A stretch of DNA of 64,000 bases from Kutzneria viridogrisea (GTDB taxonomy: Bacteria; Actinomycetota; Actinomycetes; Mycobacteriales; Pseudonocardiaceae). The stretch spans positions 186,001 to 250,000 of the forward strand of contig JACJID010000007.1 of NCBI GenBank assembly GCA_014138725.1, given 5' to 3'. Below, piece by piece: positions 27,360 through 37,169 of the stretch. Under the pieces are notes generated by a model, which saw nothing but the letters and a program-made list of their open reading frames with translations, was not told the DNA's origin and did not search any database. Every line of letters begins with the position of its first letter. Positions within the stretch are counted from its first letter, which is position 1. A program made the position numbers and the translations under genes.

Positions 27360-28523
27360 TCAGGCAGTCCCCGGGTTGAGCAGACGTTCGTTGAGGAACT
27401 GCCGCGCGGTGCTGACGTTGTGGACCGGGTCCTCGTCCATCAGCGCGGACACCTCAGAGTCGGCGTGGGCGGCGGCGGTCGAGCGCGGCAGCATGACGTT
27501 CTCGTAGGCGCGGGCGGCCTCATCAAGATCGGCGTGGGTGGCGACGGCCGTGGCCAGATCGCTGCCGTCGATCAGGGCGAGGTTGGCGCCAATGCCGTGG
27601 GGCGGCAGGAGGTGGGCGGCGTCGCCGAGCAGCGTGACGCCGGGGACGTGGTCCCAGGTGTGGCCCACCGGCAGCACGTGGATGGGGCGGTTGACGAATC
27701 CGCCGTCGCTGCGGCGGATGAGGTCGAGCAGGCTGTCGTGCCAACCGTCGAACCGGGCCAGGAGGTGTTCGCGCACGGCCTCGGTGTCGGCGAGGTCGAT
27801 GCCAGCGGTCACATGCCAGTCGATGGGGATGTCCTCGAAGGAGGCGTACACGCGGACGTGCCCGCCGCTGTTGCGCTGGGCGCCCAGCATCGAGGGACCC
27901 GCTCCTGCGACCATGCTGCCGGAGCCGATCAGGTTCGCGAGCGCGGGGTGGCGGGTGTCGACGTCATCGAGGAACGTTTCCACCAGAGTGTTGCCCGTGT
28001 AGGTAGGAGTGGCGGCGGACACGGCCGGGCGGGTGCGCGACCAAGCGCCGTCAGCGCCGACCACGAGATCGAAGACTTCCGTTGTGCCGTCACCGAAATG
28101 CACGCGGGCGGTGCCGTCGTCCTGTGCGGTGACCCCGTCAACCGAGTGTCCCCAGTGGACAGTTCCGGGGGTGAGGGAATCCAGTAGCAGCTCGCGTAGT
28201 TGGCCGCGATCGACCTCGGGTGCGAAGTACTCGTCCTCGGCGGGTTGCTCGTGGTGCACCATCGCGGCGGTGACCGGGTCCAGCATGCGCAGTTCCTGCG
28301 CTTCGGGGCGGGCCACCACGCGGAACTGCTCGGACAGGCCGACGGCGCGCAGCGCGGCCTGACCGGTCGGGGCGTGCAGGTCGAGCATGCCGCCCTGCCA
28401 GCGGGCGGCCGCGGAGGCCTCCCGCTCGAACACGGTCACCGGGTGGCCGTGGACTTGAAGGCCGCGAGCGCAGGCCAGGCCGCCGACACCAGCGCCGATG
28501 ACCGCGATGCGGGGCGAGCTCAT
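27360..28523 (-). CDS. FAD-dependent monooxygenase (TetX-like)
   Basis: 387 residues, group A flavoprotein monooxygenase. The N-terminus shows VIGAGVGGLACARGL (about 7-21), then VGADGAWSRTR (DG motif) and VTLLGDAAHLLPPHGIGAN (GD motif). Its overall pattern resembles the TetX/FAD hydroxylase group that oxidises tetracycline-like polyphenols; the substrate here is unproven. ATG at 28523, preceded by GGAAGGACC. It is divergent from a TetR regulator, a typical resistance or tailoring pair. Confidence 0.86.
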   Translation of the reverse strand: MSSPRIAVIGAGVGGLACARGLQVHGHPVTVFEREASAAARWQGGMLDLHAPTGQAALRAVGLSEQFRVVARPEAQELRMLDPVTAAMVHHEQPAEDEYFAPEVDRGQLRELLLDSLTPGTVHWGHSVDGVTAQDDGTARVHFGDGTTEVFDLVVGADGAWSRTRPAVSAATPTYTGNTLVETFLDDVDTRHPALANLIGSGSMVAGAGPSMLGAQRNSGGHVRVYASFEDIPIDWHVTAGIDLADTEAVREHLLARFDGWHDSLLDLIRRSDGGFVNRPIHVLPVGHTWDHVPGVTLLGDAAHLLPPHGIGANLALIDGSDLATAVATHADLDEAARAYENVMLPRSTAAAHADSEVSALMDEDPVHNVSTARQFLNERLLNPGTA

Positions 28524-28586
28524 GGATGGGTCCTTCCAGATCGAGGTTCCCCGCCAGAAAAGCACAGCAACTACAAACGTGCAACG

Positions 28587-28602
28587 ACTTAACTATTTGA
28601 GT
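28587..28602. promoter_or_regulatory. Candidate TetR operator
   Basis: ACTTAACTATTTGAGT is an imperfect palindrome (6-base arms, one mismatch). It lies in an unusually AT-rich patch between the divergent monooxygenase and TetR genes, the normal position for an autoregulating TetR operator. Confidence 0.5.
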
Positions 28603-28631
28603 ACTACACCTTTGTTGGGTACCGTGCCGAG

Positions 28632-29249
28632 GTGGACGAACAGCTCGGGCGCCGTGAGCGCAAGAAGGCACAGACCCGCAAGGCGCTGGCCGATGCCGCG
28701 CTGGACCTGTTCCTCGCCCGCGGCTACGACCAGGTGGGGGTCAAGGAGGTGGCCGACGCGGCGGACGTGTCGGTGACCACGTTGTTCAAGTACTTCCCCA
28801 GCAAGGAAACCCTGGTCTTCGACCTCGACGAGGACGTCGAGACGGCGCTGGTGGCCGCGGTGCGCGACCGTGCCGCCGGCCAGTCCATCCCGCAAGCCCT
28901 CCGCGAGCACCTCGCGACGCGGCTGGCCGACCGCCCCGACTACCCGCACATCGAGGCGTTCCGACGCCTGGTCGAGCAGACCCCGGCGCTGCGCGACTAC
29001 GCCAGCCGCATGTGGCTACGCCACGAAACCGCGCTGGCACAGGCAATTGCCGCCGAGGTCGGCGTTCAGGAGGACGACGTCAAGTGCGCCGCCCTCGCCC
29101 GGTTCGCCCTCGAAGCGGTCCAGCTGGCGCGCAGGTACGCCGATGCACCCCAGATGATCGACCCGATCTTCGATCTGCTCGAACGCGGCTGGTCGGCCAC
29201 CCACAAGTGCCGCGTGGCTCGAATCGTCAGCGACACCGCCGGGCGTTGA
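28632..29249 (+). CDS. TetR family transcriptional regulator
   Basis: 205 residues, GTG start. The N-terminal HTH is canonical (RKALADAALDLFLARGYDQVGVKEVADAADVSVTTLFKYFPSKE region, residues about 15-58), with a helical ligand-binding C-terminal domain. It is divergent from the TetX-like monooxygenase and probably represses it until a substrate binds. Its 3' end overlaps the convergent sigma factor gene by 23 bases. Confidence 0.9.
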   Translation: MDEQLGRRERKKAQTRKALADAALDLFLARGYDQVGVKEVADAADVSVTTLFKYFPSKETLVFDLDEDVETALVAAVRDRAAGQSIPQALREHLATRLADRPDYPHIEAFRRLVEQTPALRDYASRMWLRHETALAQAIAAEVGVQEDDVKCAALARFALEAVQLARRYADAPQMIDPIFDLLERGWSATHKCRVARIVSDTAGR

Positions 29250-30384
29250 GCCGGGCGGCCTGGCGGGTCAGGTGGTCGCGCTCGGCGAGGTTGGGGGCCT
29301 TGTGGGCCGCCTCGGCGTACAGCTGTGCCGCCTTCGCCAGGTCCCCGTCGCGCTCGTGGAGGTACGCCGCCACCGCGGTATGGCGGGGCAGTGAGTCGTC
29401 CAGCGCCGCGAGTGCCGCCAGACCGGCGCGCGGTCCATCGGCCTCGCCGACCGCCACCGCGCGGTTGAGCCGGACGACCGGGCTGTCGGTCAGGCGCGCG
29501 AGCTCGTCGTACCACTCGACGATCTGCACCCAGTCGGTCTCCTCGGCGGTGGGCGCGTCAGCGTGCAGTGCCGCGATGGCGGCCTGGGCCTGGAACTCGC
29601 CCAGCCGGTCGCGGGCGAGGGCCGCCTGCAGGATCTGGACGCCCTCGGCGATCGACTCGGTGTCCCACCGGCCGCGGTCCTGCTCGGCGAGCGGCACCAG
29701 GCTGCCGTCGGGCGCGGTCCGGGCGGCGCGCCGGGCGTGGTGGAGCAGCATGAGGGCGAGCAGCCCCGCCACCTCGGGGTGGTCGATCGCGGCCGCGAGC
29801 TGCCGGGTGAGCCGGATGGCCTCGGCGGCGAGGTCGAGGTCACCGGAGTAGCCCTCGTTGAAGACCAGGTAGAGGACGCGCAGCACGGTTGCGACCTCGC
29901 CGGGCTGGTCGAACCGCACGCCGGAGACGGTGCGCTTGGCCCGGCTGATGCGCTGCGCCATGGTCGCCTCGGGCACCAAATAGGCCTGGGCGATCTGGCG
30001 GGTGGTCAGCCCGCCGACGGCGCGCAGCGTGAGCGCGACCGCGGAGGACGGCGTCAGCGACGGGTGGGCGCACAGGAAGTACAGCTGGAGCGTGTCGTCC
30101 ACCGCGGGCGCGGGCCCGGGCACCGGCTCCTCCTCGACGAGGTCCTCACGCCGACGGCGGGCGGCGTCGGCCCGTGCCGAGTCGAGGAACCGGCGCCAGG
30201 CCACGGTGACCAGCCAGCCCTTCGGGTCCCGCGGCGGGTCCGCCGGCCAGACGCGGATCGCCTCGACCAGCGCGTCCTGCACGGCGTCCTCGGCCGCCGC
30301 GAAGTCAGCTCCGCGGCGGACGAGGACGGCGAGCACACTCGGGGTGAGGCTGCGGAGCAGGGCCTCGTTCATCTGGGAGGTCAC
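29227..30384 (-). CDS. ECF42-type RNA polymerase sigma factor
   Basis: 385 residues: sigma-2 (AAEDAVQDALVEAIRVWP, about 29-46), sigma-4 (TLRAVGGLTTRQIAQAYLVPEATMAQRISRAK region, about 132-163) and a ~200-residue TPR-like C-terminal extension typical of ECF42. It directs polymerase to its own target promoters; no anti-sigma factor is expected for this group. The start is taken at GTG 30384, overlapping the DGPF stop by GTGA; an ATG at 30372 is equally possible. Partner gene is the DGPF protein upstream. Confidence 0.87.
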   Translation of the reverse strand: MTSQMNEALLRSLTPSVLAVLVRRGADFAAAEDAVQDALVEAIRVWPADPPRDPKGWLVTVAWRRFLDSARADAARRRREDLVEEEPVPGPAPAVDDTLQLYFLCAHPSLTPSSAVALTLRAVGGLTTRQIAQAYLVPEATMAQRISRAKRTVSGVRFDQPGEVATVLRVLYLVFNEGYSGDLDLAAEAIRLTRQLAAAIDHPEVAGLLALMLLHHARRAARTAPDGSLVPLAEQDRGRWDTESIAEGVQILQAALARDRLGEFQAQAAIAALHADAPTAEETDWVQIVEWYDELARLTDSPVVRLNRAVAVGEADGPRAGLAALAALDDSLPRHTAVAAYLHERDGDLAKAAQLYAEAAHKAPNLAERDHLTRQAARLNARRCR

Positions 30385-30788
30385 TCCGTGGTGGTGTGCT
30401 GCGAGCCCAGGAACGGGCGCAGCTCGAGCCACTCGTGGATCGGCTCCCCGCCCGCCCCAGGGGCGGCCGACAGTTCCCCGGCCAGCTCGACGGCGCGCTC
30501 GTAGCTGTCGACGTCGATCACCATCCAGCCGGCGATGAGGTCCTTGGTCTCGGCGAACGGGCCGTCGGTGACCGGCGGGCGCCCCGCACCGTCGGAGCGG
30601 ACGAACCTGCCCTCGGGGGCGAGCGCCTGGCTGTCGACGAACTCGCCGGTCCCCTCCAGCCGGGCCGCGAAGTCGCGCATGTACTGCATGTGTGCCGAGA
30701 TCTCCTCCGGGGTCCACTGGTCCATCGGCACGTTGTTGACCGAAGCCGGAGCGCCGCGGTAGTGCTTGAGCAGCAGGTACTTGGCCAT
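30381..30788 (-). CDS. YciI/DGPF domain protein
   Basis: 135 residues with the family-defining TDGPFAETKDLIAGW motif (about 73-87) and the N-terminal MAKYLLL strand. DGPF genes regularly sit next to ECF42 sigma factors and are among their targets; biochemical function is unsettled. Its stop overlaps the sigma start. Confidence 0.9.
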   Translation of the reverse strand: MAKYLLLKHYRGAPASVNNVPMDQWTPEEISAHMQYMRDFAARLEGTGEFVDSQALAPEGRFVRSDGAGRPPVTDGPFAETKDLIAGWMVIDVDSYERAVELAGELSAAPGAGGEPIHEWLELRPFLGSQHTTTE

Positions 30789-30981
30789 CGGGTGTCTCCT
30801 CGGTACTGGTGCGACCCGTTCTGGTCGCGTTCACCCCTGGGACGGAGCCAGCCACGGGTTCTCGACATCGCCGTCCGAAAATTTTTTTGGCTCTCGCGGA
30901 TGAACCGGATGAGCCGTCTCGGGGTGTCCGGGTCCAGCTGGCCACACCCTACACACAGTGACCCCTTACGACTGAAGGTGT

Positions 30982-31021
30982 GCCATGAGGACACCCCTGC
31001 CCCACGGGGTGCCCTCATGGC
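30982..31021 (-). terminator. Hairpin after the S1 protease gene
   Basis: A 16-base stem with one mismatch (GCCATGAGGACACCCC / GGGGTGCCCTCATGGC) and an 8-base loop, six bases past the stop codon of the reverse-strand protease. Confidence 0.7.
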
Positions 31022-31026
31022 GGCGG

Positions 31027-32484
31027 TCAAGCCACGGTGAGCACGTACTCGGCAGTGCCGGACTTGCCAGCGCTGTCGGTGCCCGTGACTGTGATCTTGT
31101 AGGTGCCCGCCTGGAACGGCGCCGAGACGTGCATCGTGGAGCTGCCTGACCCCGACACGTTCGGCGGGCTGAAGAACGGCGCAAACGGCAGGCCGGAACC
31201 GTTGGCCGACAACGTGACCGTCCCACTGCCACCGCTCACACCGACGGTGGCCTGGGCGAACCCGCCGGGACGGGTGCTGCCCGAACCCGGTGACACGGTC
31301 AGCTTCAGATCACCCGGCTGCGGACCGCCGTCGCCGACGGTGAGCGTGAGGGTGGCCGTCTTGGTGCCCGAGGTTCCCTTGCCCGTCACGGTGATCTTGT
31401 AGTCACCGTCCGGTGTGGACGATCCCGTGGAGATCGTGAGCTTGGCGTTGTCCCCGGAGTTGACCGTGGTCGGCTGGAACGTCGCGGTCGCCCCGGCGGG
31501 CAGCCCCGAGGCGGACAGCTCGACCTTCTCCGTGCCCTGGTCACCGGCCGTGCTGGTGACGGTGGTGGACACCGAGGAGCCTGCCTTGACCTTCGCCGCC
31601 GACGGGCTCACCCCGATGGCGAACTTGCCGTCGGTCGGCGGCGGGCCGTCGTCCACCTGCTGATGGGCCCAGTCGCCCATCTCGTTGGTGAGCCTGCCGT
31701 AGATGCTGAACCGCTCGCACTGACCGGCGCCCCAGGAGGTCACGCCGACGACGATCCCGTCGACCAGCAGCGGGCCGCCGCTGTCCCCTGAGCAGGTGCC
31801 GGTGTGGCCGTCGTTGTACCCGGCGCACACCATCAGGTCCGGGTTGACCCTGATGTTGAAGACCTGGCAGACCTTGTCGGCGTCGTTGATCGGCAGCTTC
31901 GTCGTCTTCAGCACACCGGAGGCCGACCCGGTGCCGGTGCTCTTGCCGTATCCGACCGCGGTGCCCTCCTTGCCGGGCGCGGTCAGTGCGCTGTCCTTGG
32001 AGGAGGCGAACTTGGCCCACTTGTCCTGCGGCACCGGCAGGTCGTCGGCGACGGTCACCACGGCCACGTCGTAGCCGGTCTGCCAGCCGCCCTCGCCAGC
32101 GTACTTGGGATGGACCTTGTAGTCGGTGACCTTGGTACGGAACTTCTCGCTGCCCACGACGTTCAGGTCGTCGCTGCCGTACCAGTAGCTCTTGGCGCCC
32201 TTGGCGTCGATCATGCAGTGCGCGGCGGTCAGGATCTTGCGCTTGCCGACGACGGAGGCGGTGCAGGACTGCCCCTGCGGGCCGCCGCCACCCTCACGCA
32301 TGCCCGCGATGACGAACGGGAACGCGTTCACGGTGGTCTTCTCACCGCCGATGATGTTGGGCTGGGCCGCCTGCTCGGGCAGGGCCGCGGCGGCGGAGGG
32401 CTCGGCGTGGGCGAGCCCGCCGAGCGAGAGCGAGGACGCCGCCAACGCCAGCAGGAGCGCCACCACCGAACGTGGTGTCTTCAT
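31027..32484 (-). CDS. Secreted trypsin-like serine protease with Ig-like C-terminal repeats
   Basis: 485 residues. Signal peptide (1 to about 27), short propeptide, and the activation site before IIGG (44-47). The chymotrypsin-type triad is complete: His89 in LTAAHC, Asp139 in YDVAVV, Ser235 in GDSGGP. Residues about 270-485 form two beta-sandwich-like repeats, each with a conserved GxYKITVTG element. These probably bind substrate or cell surface. It is followed by a clear hairpin; the subtilase gene lies 40 bases upstream in the same direction and may share a transcript. Confidence 0.92.
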   Translation of the reverse strand: MKTPRSVVALLLALAASSLSLGGLAHAEPSAAAALPEQAAQPNIIGGEKTTVNAFPFVIAGMREGGGGPQGQSCTASVVGKRKILTAAHCMIDAKGAKSYWYGSDDLNVVGSEKFRTKVTDYKVHPKYAGEGGWQTGYDVAVVTVADDLPVPQDKWAKFASSKDSALTAPGKEGTAVGYGKSTGTGSASGVLKTTKLPINDADKVCQVFNIRVNPDLMVCAGYNDGHTGTCSGDSGGPLLVDGIVVGVTSWGAGQCERFSIYGRLTNEMGDWAHQQVDDGPPPTDGKFAIGVSPSAAKVKAGSSVSTTVTSTAGDQGTEKVELSASGLPAGATATFQPTTVNSGDNAKLTISTGSSTPDGDYKITVTGKGTSGTKTATLTLTVGDGGPQPGDLKLTVSPGSGSTRPGGFAQATVGVSGGSGTVTLSANGSGLPFAPFFSPPNVSGSGSSTMHVSAPFQAGTYKITVTGTDSAGKSGTAEYVLTVA

Positions 32485-32524
32485 GGTCGTGTTTCCTTTC
32501 CGGAGTGCAGGGATCCGGGAACGG

Positions 32525-34087
32525 TCAGAAGGTCAGGGTCCACGCCGTGAGCGTGCCGGTGTCGAACTTGTAGACGTCCTGGACCGCGAGCTTCCAGGTG
32601 CCGTTGGCGTTCTCGGCGGCGGCGTTGACGGTGTAGCTGGTGTGCACACCGGCGGCCGAACCGATGTCACCGGACTTCTTGAGCACGTAGCTGGTTCCGC
32701 TGGGACCGATCAGGCTGATGGCGAGGTCGCCGGTGTAGGTGTGGTCGATGTCGACCTTCACCGACAGGGTGGCCGGCGCCCTGCCCTCGCAGCCGGACTG
32801 CTGCACCTCGTTGCTCACCACGGCACCGGCGTCGGGGATGTCCAGCCTGGTGGAGTTGGTCTTCGGACCACACTTCGTCGGCTGGCCGCCGCCGACGAAA
32901 CCGGTGTACAGCAGCTTGTTCGGGGATCCGCTGCCCGGGTTCTTGACCGCGCCGTCGGTGGCGTTGTTCACCAGTGCGTCCCGGACCTGCTGCGGGGTGG
33001 CGCCCTTGTTCGCCGACAGGTAGAGCGCCGCCGAGCCCGTCACGTGCGGGGTCGCCATCGAGGTGCCGGACATGTTCGAGGTGCTGCCGTTGGACAGCCC
33101 GAGCGAGGTGACGTTGACCCCAGGGGCGAAGATGTCCACACAGGACCCGTAGTTGGAGAACGACGCCCTGGTGTCACCGCTGTCGGTGGCACCGGCGGTG
33201 ATCGCCTCGGGCACCCGGGCCGGGCTGGTGTTGCAGGCGTCCGCGCCGCTGTTGCCCGCGGCGACCGCGTAGGTGAACCCGGCGGCCACGGACTTCTTCA
33301 GCGCCTCGTCACCGACTCCGACCTGGTCCATGCCCAGGCTCATGTTGGCCACCGCGGGCTTCACGCCGTTGCCGGTCACCCAGTCCATCGCGTCGACCGC
33401 GGCCGAGTCCGGGCCGTTGCCAGTGCAGTCGTTGCCCAGCACCTTCAACGCGACGATCTTGACCTTCTTGGCAACGCCGTAGGTCGTGCTGCCGATGGTG
33501 CCCGCGGTGTGCGTGCCGTGCCCGTTGCAGTCCACGCCCTGGCCGCCGACGAAGTCCTTGCCGATGCTGGCGCGGCCCCCGTACTCGGGGTTGTCGGTCT
33601 TGATGCCGGTGTCCAGGTCGTAGGCGGTGACGCCCTCCCCGGCGTTGTTGTAGGTGTACTTCTTGTCCAGCGGCAGGTTCTTCTGGTCGATCCGGTCCAG
33701 CCCCCAGGTCGGGTTGTCCTGGGTTTCGCTCGCCTTCGCGGTGCCGTCCTGGTACACCGTGCGCACGGTCGGGTCCCCGGCGAGACGGCGGGCCTGCTGC
33801 TCGCTCATCGCCCTGACCGAGAAGCCGTGGATGGTGTTGACGTAGGTCGAGCGGACCTCACCGCCGTACCGCTGGGTGAGCGAGGTCGCCGCCTGGCCGA
33901 CGGCACTCGCGGCCAGCTGCGTGTCCTCCTTCAACACCACGATGTACTGGTCGCCCCAGTGCTGCTTCGCCTGCACCACAACGCCTTCCGGCTGCGCTGC
34001 GGAGGCCGGGACCGCTCCGGCGAGTCCGACCGCGGTGGCCACCGCGACACCGATCGCGAGGCCGATCGTTCGTATCCTGTTGTGCAT
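32525..34087 (-). CDS. Secreted subtilisin-family (S8) protease with P domain
   Basis: 520 residues: signal peptide (1 to about 31), I9-type inhibitor prodomain (about 45-113) and the subtilase core with triad Asp159 (DLDTG), His190 (GHGTH) and Ser343 (GTSMATPH), plus Asn279 for the oxyanion hole. The C-terminal ~120 residues are a P/proprotein-convertase domain (VDIDHTYTGDLAISLIGPSG). It degrades extracellular protein. CTCCAAGGAG lies ahead of the start. It is clustered with the S1 protease. Confidence 0.93.
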   Translation of the reverse strand: MHNRIRTIGLAIGVAVATAVGLAGAVPASAAQPEGVVVQAKQHWGDQYIVVLKEDTQLAASAVGQAATSLTQRYGGEVRSTYVNTIHGFSVRAMSEQQARRLAGDPTVRTVYQDGTAKASETQDNPTWGLDRIDQKNLPLDKKYTYNNAGEGVTAYDLDTGIKTDNPEYGGRASIGKDFVGGQGVDCNGHGTHTAGTIGSTTYGVAKKVKIVALKVLGNDCTGNGPDSAAVDAMDWVTGNGVKPAVANMSLGMDQVGVGDEALKKSVAAGFTYAVAAGNSGADACNTSPARVPEAITAGATDSGDTRASFSNYGSCVDIFAPGVNVTSLGLSNGSTSNMSGTSMATPHVTGSAALYLSANKGATPQQVRDALVNNATDGAVKNPGSGSPNKLLYTGFVGGGQPTKCGPKTNSTRLDIPDAGAVVSNEVQQSGCEGRAPATLSVKVDIDHTYTGDLAISLIGPSGTSYVLKKSGDIGSAAGVHTSYTVNAAAENANGTWKLAVQDVYKFDTGTLTAWTLTF

Positions 34088-34196
34088 GGTCGTCTACCTC
34101 CAAGGAGTGGGATGAAAAGGACAGCCACTCGTTGGTCTACCTTGGGGCAGCCATACGGACCGAACAATCGAGGCGGTGGTCCGTAAGTGTACGCAT

Positions 34197-37007
34197 CTAT
34201 TGCAGTTCCCGGCGTGAGCGCAGGCCGAGTTTGCGCAGCACCTTGGCCACGTGCTGCTCGACGGTTCGCCGGGACAGGAACAGCACCTCGGCGATCTCAC
34301 GATTGGTGTGCCCCCGCGCGAGCAGACCGGCCACGGCCTGCTCCCGTGGCGAGAGATCGTTGCCGTAGCCTCGTCTTCCCCGTTTCGAGGGGCAGCGCGT
34401 GCCAAGGCCGCGCAGCACGTGTCGGCACCGCGCGGCGTCCCTGGACGCACCCAACTCGTCCAGGGTCTGCGCGAGTTCCACCAGGGTGTCGGCCGCGTCC
34501 TCCTCATGCAGTCGCAGGCGGCACAACGCGATCCGCTCGGTGAGCAGATGAGCTGGGTAGATCAGCCCAAGCTGGTCGTAACGCTGACGGGAGCGGATGA
34601 AGGCATCCCTCGCGACGAGGTGGTCTCCGTTGTGCTCGGCGACCAGGCCCACGGCGACACCGATCGCCGCGGTGGCCAGCGGGGTGTCCAGTCCCTCGAC
34701 CGCCACGCGGAGCTCGTCGATCGCCCGCTCGGCATCGGCCACTCGCCCGCCGGCGCAGTACGCGGCAACGGCGGCCGGAACCAGTTCACCGCCCCACGAC
34801 CAGACCCCCTTACGCCGCAACATGGCGAGGCCGGTGTCCACGGCAGCGCACGCCGGGCTGATCTCGTTGCGTGCCAGCAACATCGAGACCATCGCCGCCT
34901 GCGCGGCGATCACCACTGGCGTGAACGCGTTTTCCGGGGCGGCCAGCCCCGTCCTGGCCAGGTGCTCCTCGGCGCTGCTCCACTCTCCCCTGGCCACTGC
35001 GAGCCAACCGAGCACCAGCGCGAGTTCGGTGGTCACCGGGAAGAGTTCCCGGTTGGCGTGCAGCAACTCCGCCGCGCGTTCGTCGAGGCCCGCCCACTTC
35101 CCGGTGTACCAGTCCAGCCTGACCTGGGTGGCCTGGCCCGAGCTGACGATGAACGTCGCGCCGGTGTCCGCGGCCAGCCGGTACCCCTTCCACAGGTGGG
35201 TGAGCGCCTTGTCGTAGTGGCCGGTCCACGAGCAGGCGTCCGCCACGTTCAAGTGCGTCCTGGCCAGCTCGCGGCGCTCCTCGATGCTGTCGGACGTGCC
35301 GGGCAGCAGCGCGATGCGGGCCCACACCTCCGGGTCGCCGGTGTGCACCGTGGCACCGAGGTGGTTGGCCAGCAGCGTCGTCCGCAGGATCTTGTCCTGT
35401 GTGTGGTCGATGGCCTGGTCCACCCTGCGCATCCACCGGACGTGCTCGCTCAGCGGCACCGTGCCGTTCAGCGGCGTGGCCAGCACGGACATGCCCTTCG
35501 CCGCCAGCCTCGGCCGCTCGTGCAGTTCGGCGACGGCCTGTTCCAGTTCGGTGCGCGCGGCCTCTATCCCGTCGGCCTGCCGCAGCAGAAACAGTCCCAG
35601 GGTCAGCCGGATCTCACCCCGCACCGGGTCGGACAGCCTGCCGTCGCCCAGCAGCCGTTGCAGCAGCGCGGTCACATCCAGTTGCGCGTGCCCCACCACC
35701 GCGATGCGGCTGAACTTGGTGGCCAGCCGGTCCACATCGGCCGCGGGAAGCCCTGGTGCGGCGAGCAGTTCCTGGAGCAGCCCGATCGCGGCCGAGGAGT
35801 CGGCGGACTCGATCGCCCTGTCCACGGCTGCCTCACCGTAACGCAGCCAGTCCCCGAACAGCCCCGCCTTCCTGCTGTGCCGAGCAATCCGTGACAACGG
35901 TATCGGCTCGATCTCGCGCAACGCGTGCACCGCGCGCACGTGGAACTCGGTTCGCTCGGGGCCCGGTAGCGTGTCGTGCACCGCGCGCCGCGCGAACACG
36001 TGCCTGAAGCCATAGCGATTCTCCGCCACCTCGACCAGCACGTTGCCAACGAGCGCCTCGACGACAGCGGCACGGTCCACCGCGGCCACCTCGCCCAGCA
36101 GCTCCACCGAGGCCGCCACCTCCAGCACCGCCGCTGCCTGGGCGATGCGCCTGCCTTCGTCGGAAAGCGCACTGAGCCGTTCCACGGTGGATTCACGCAC
36201 TGGCACCGGCACGTCGGAGCCCTCGGTCCGCAGCACCTCCTCCACCACGAACGGGATTCCCGCCGTGTCCTGGTGCAACTGCTCCGCCAGGCCAAGGGAC
36301 ACCTGCCCGCCGGTCAGATCGGTCGCGAGCTCCCGGACCTCGGACACGTCGAGTGCGGTCAGCCGGATCCGCACGGTGGAGATCGCGGCCGAGGGCCGCC
36401 AGGCACCCCCCAGCGGCCCGGCCCGGTCCCCCAGGTCCTCCTGCCGGTAGGTCAGCACCAGCCCCAGCCCGGCGGGCGGTTCGGACAGCAGGAAACGCAG
36501 CAACTGCGCGGTGTCCTCGTCGACCCAGTGCAGGTCCTCGATCACCAGCACCACCGGCCCGATCGCCGACAGCACCGCGCGCACCGCACGGAAGATCCGA
36601 TGCCGCTCGAGGTTCGGGTCAGCCGATGCCGGTGGCGGTGGCGGTGGCGGCAACACGGCCGCGAGCTCGGGCAGGTAACCGGCCAGCACACCGGCGACCG
36701 GGCTCAGGTCGGCCGCCTTGGCCAGCCGACCGGCCAGTGCGCACAGGCAGTCGAACACCGGACCGTACGGGAACGGCTCGCGCAGCGGCTGGCAACGACC
36801 GACCGTGAACCGGTACTTGCTCGGATTGGTGGCCCGCATGAGCTCGGCCACCAGCCTCGTCTTGCCGATTCCAGCCTCGCCCGCCACGAACAGCACCGAG
36901 GGCGGACGGGCCAGGACGGCCACCATCGTGCGCAGTTCCGCAGCCCTGCCGACCAGTGCCGTTGCGCGGTCGCGAATCGAAACAACGCTTCGACTATCCG
37001 GCGCCAT
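34197..37007 (-). CDS. Large ATP-binding LuxR family regulator (LAL/MalT-like)
   Basis: 936 residues. N-terminal AAA-type ATPase with Walker A GEAGIGKT (43-50) and a Walker B-like VVLVIEDLHWVDED. A long TPR-like helical middle follows, then a C-terminal LuxR HTH (LSPREQAVAGLLARGHTNREIA region) in the last 56 residues. LAL regulators activate transcription in response to small ligands, often for secondary metabolism or polymer breakdown. The ATG at 37007 starts just before the ATPase. It sits upstream of two secreted proteases in the same direction, so it may regulate them (inference). Confidence 0.9.
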   Translation of the reverse strand: MAPDSRSVVSIRDRATALVGRAAELRTMVAVLARPPSVLFVAGEAGIGKTRLVAELMRATNPSKYRFTVGRCQPLREPFPYGPVFDCLCALAGRLAKAADLSPVAGVLAGYLPELAAVLPPPPPPPASADPNLERHRIFRAVRAVLSAIGPVVLVIEDLHWVDEDTAQLLRFLLSEPPAGLGLVLTYRQEDLGDRAGPLGGAWRPSAAISTVRIRLTALDVSEVRELATDLTGGQVSLGLAEQLHQDTAGIPFVVEEVLRTEGSDVPVPVRESTVERLSALSDEGRRIAQAAAVLEVAASVELLGEVAAVDRAAVVEALVGNVLVEVAENRYGFRHVFARRAVHDTLPGPERTEFHVRAVHALREIEPIPLSRIARHSRKAGLFGDWLRYGEAAVDRAIESADSSAAIGLLQELLAAPGLPAADVDRLATKFSRIAVVGHAQLDVTALLQRLLGDGRLSDPVRGEIRLTLGLFLLRQADGIEAARTELEQAVAELHERPRLAAKGMSVLATPLNGTVPLSEHVRWMRRVDQAIDHTQDKILRTTLLANHLGATVHTGDPEVWARIALLPGTSDSIEERRELARTHLNVADACSWTGHYDKALTHLWKGYRLAADTGATFIVSSGQATQVRLDWYTGKWAGLDERAAELLHANRELFPVTTELALVLGWLAVARGEWSSAEEHLARTGLAAPENAFTPVVIAAQAAMVSMLLARNEISPACAAVDTGLAMLRRKGVWSWGGELVPAAVAAYCAGGRVADAERAIDELRVAVEGLDTPLATAAIGVAVGLVAEHNGDHLVARDAFIRSRQRYDQLGLIYPAHLLTERIALCRLRLHEEDAADTLVELAQTLDELGASRDAARCRHVLRGLGTRCPSKRGRRGYGNDLSPREQAVAGLLARGHTNREIAEVLFLSRRTVEQHVAKVLRKLGLRSRRELQ

Positions 37008-37169
37008 GACATTCCGTGTCTTTCGTGCGGAGAATTTCCAGCATAGCGCCGGAAACCCGGACACGGCACCACTATTCAATTGCCGAATCGCCGTACCTAT
37101 CGCAACGAACAAGCACCCGCATCGTTCGCGGGGCAGCCCGGACCTTTCGCCTGGGTTGTGGTCTGACGC

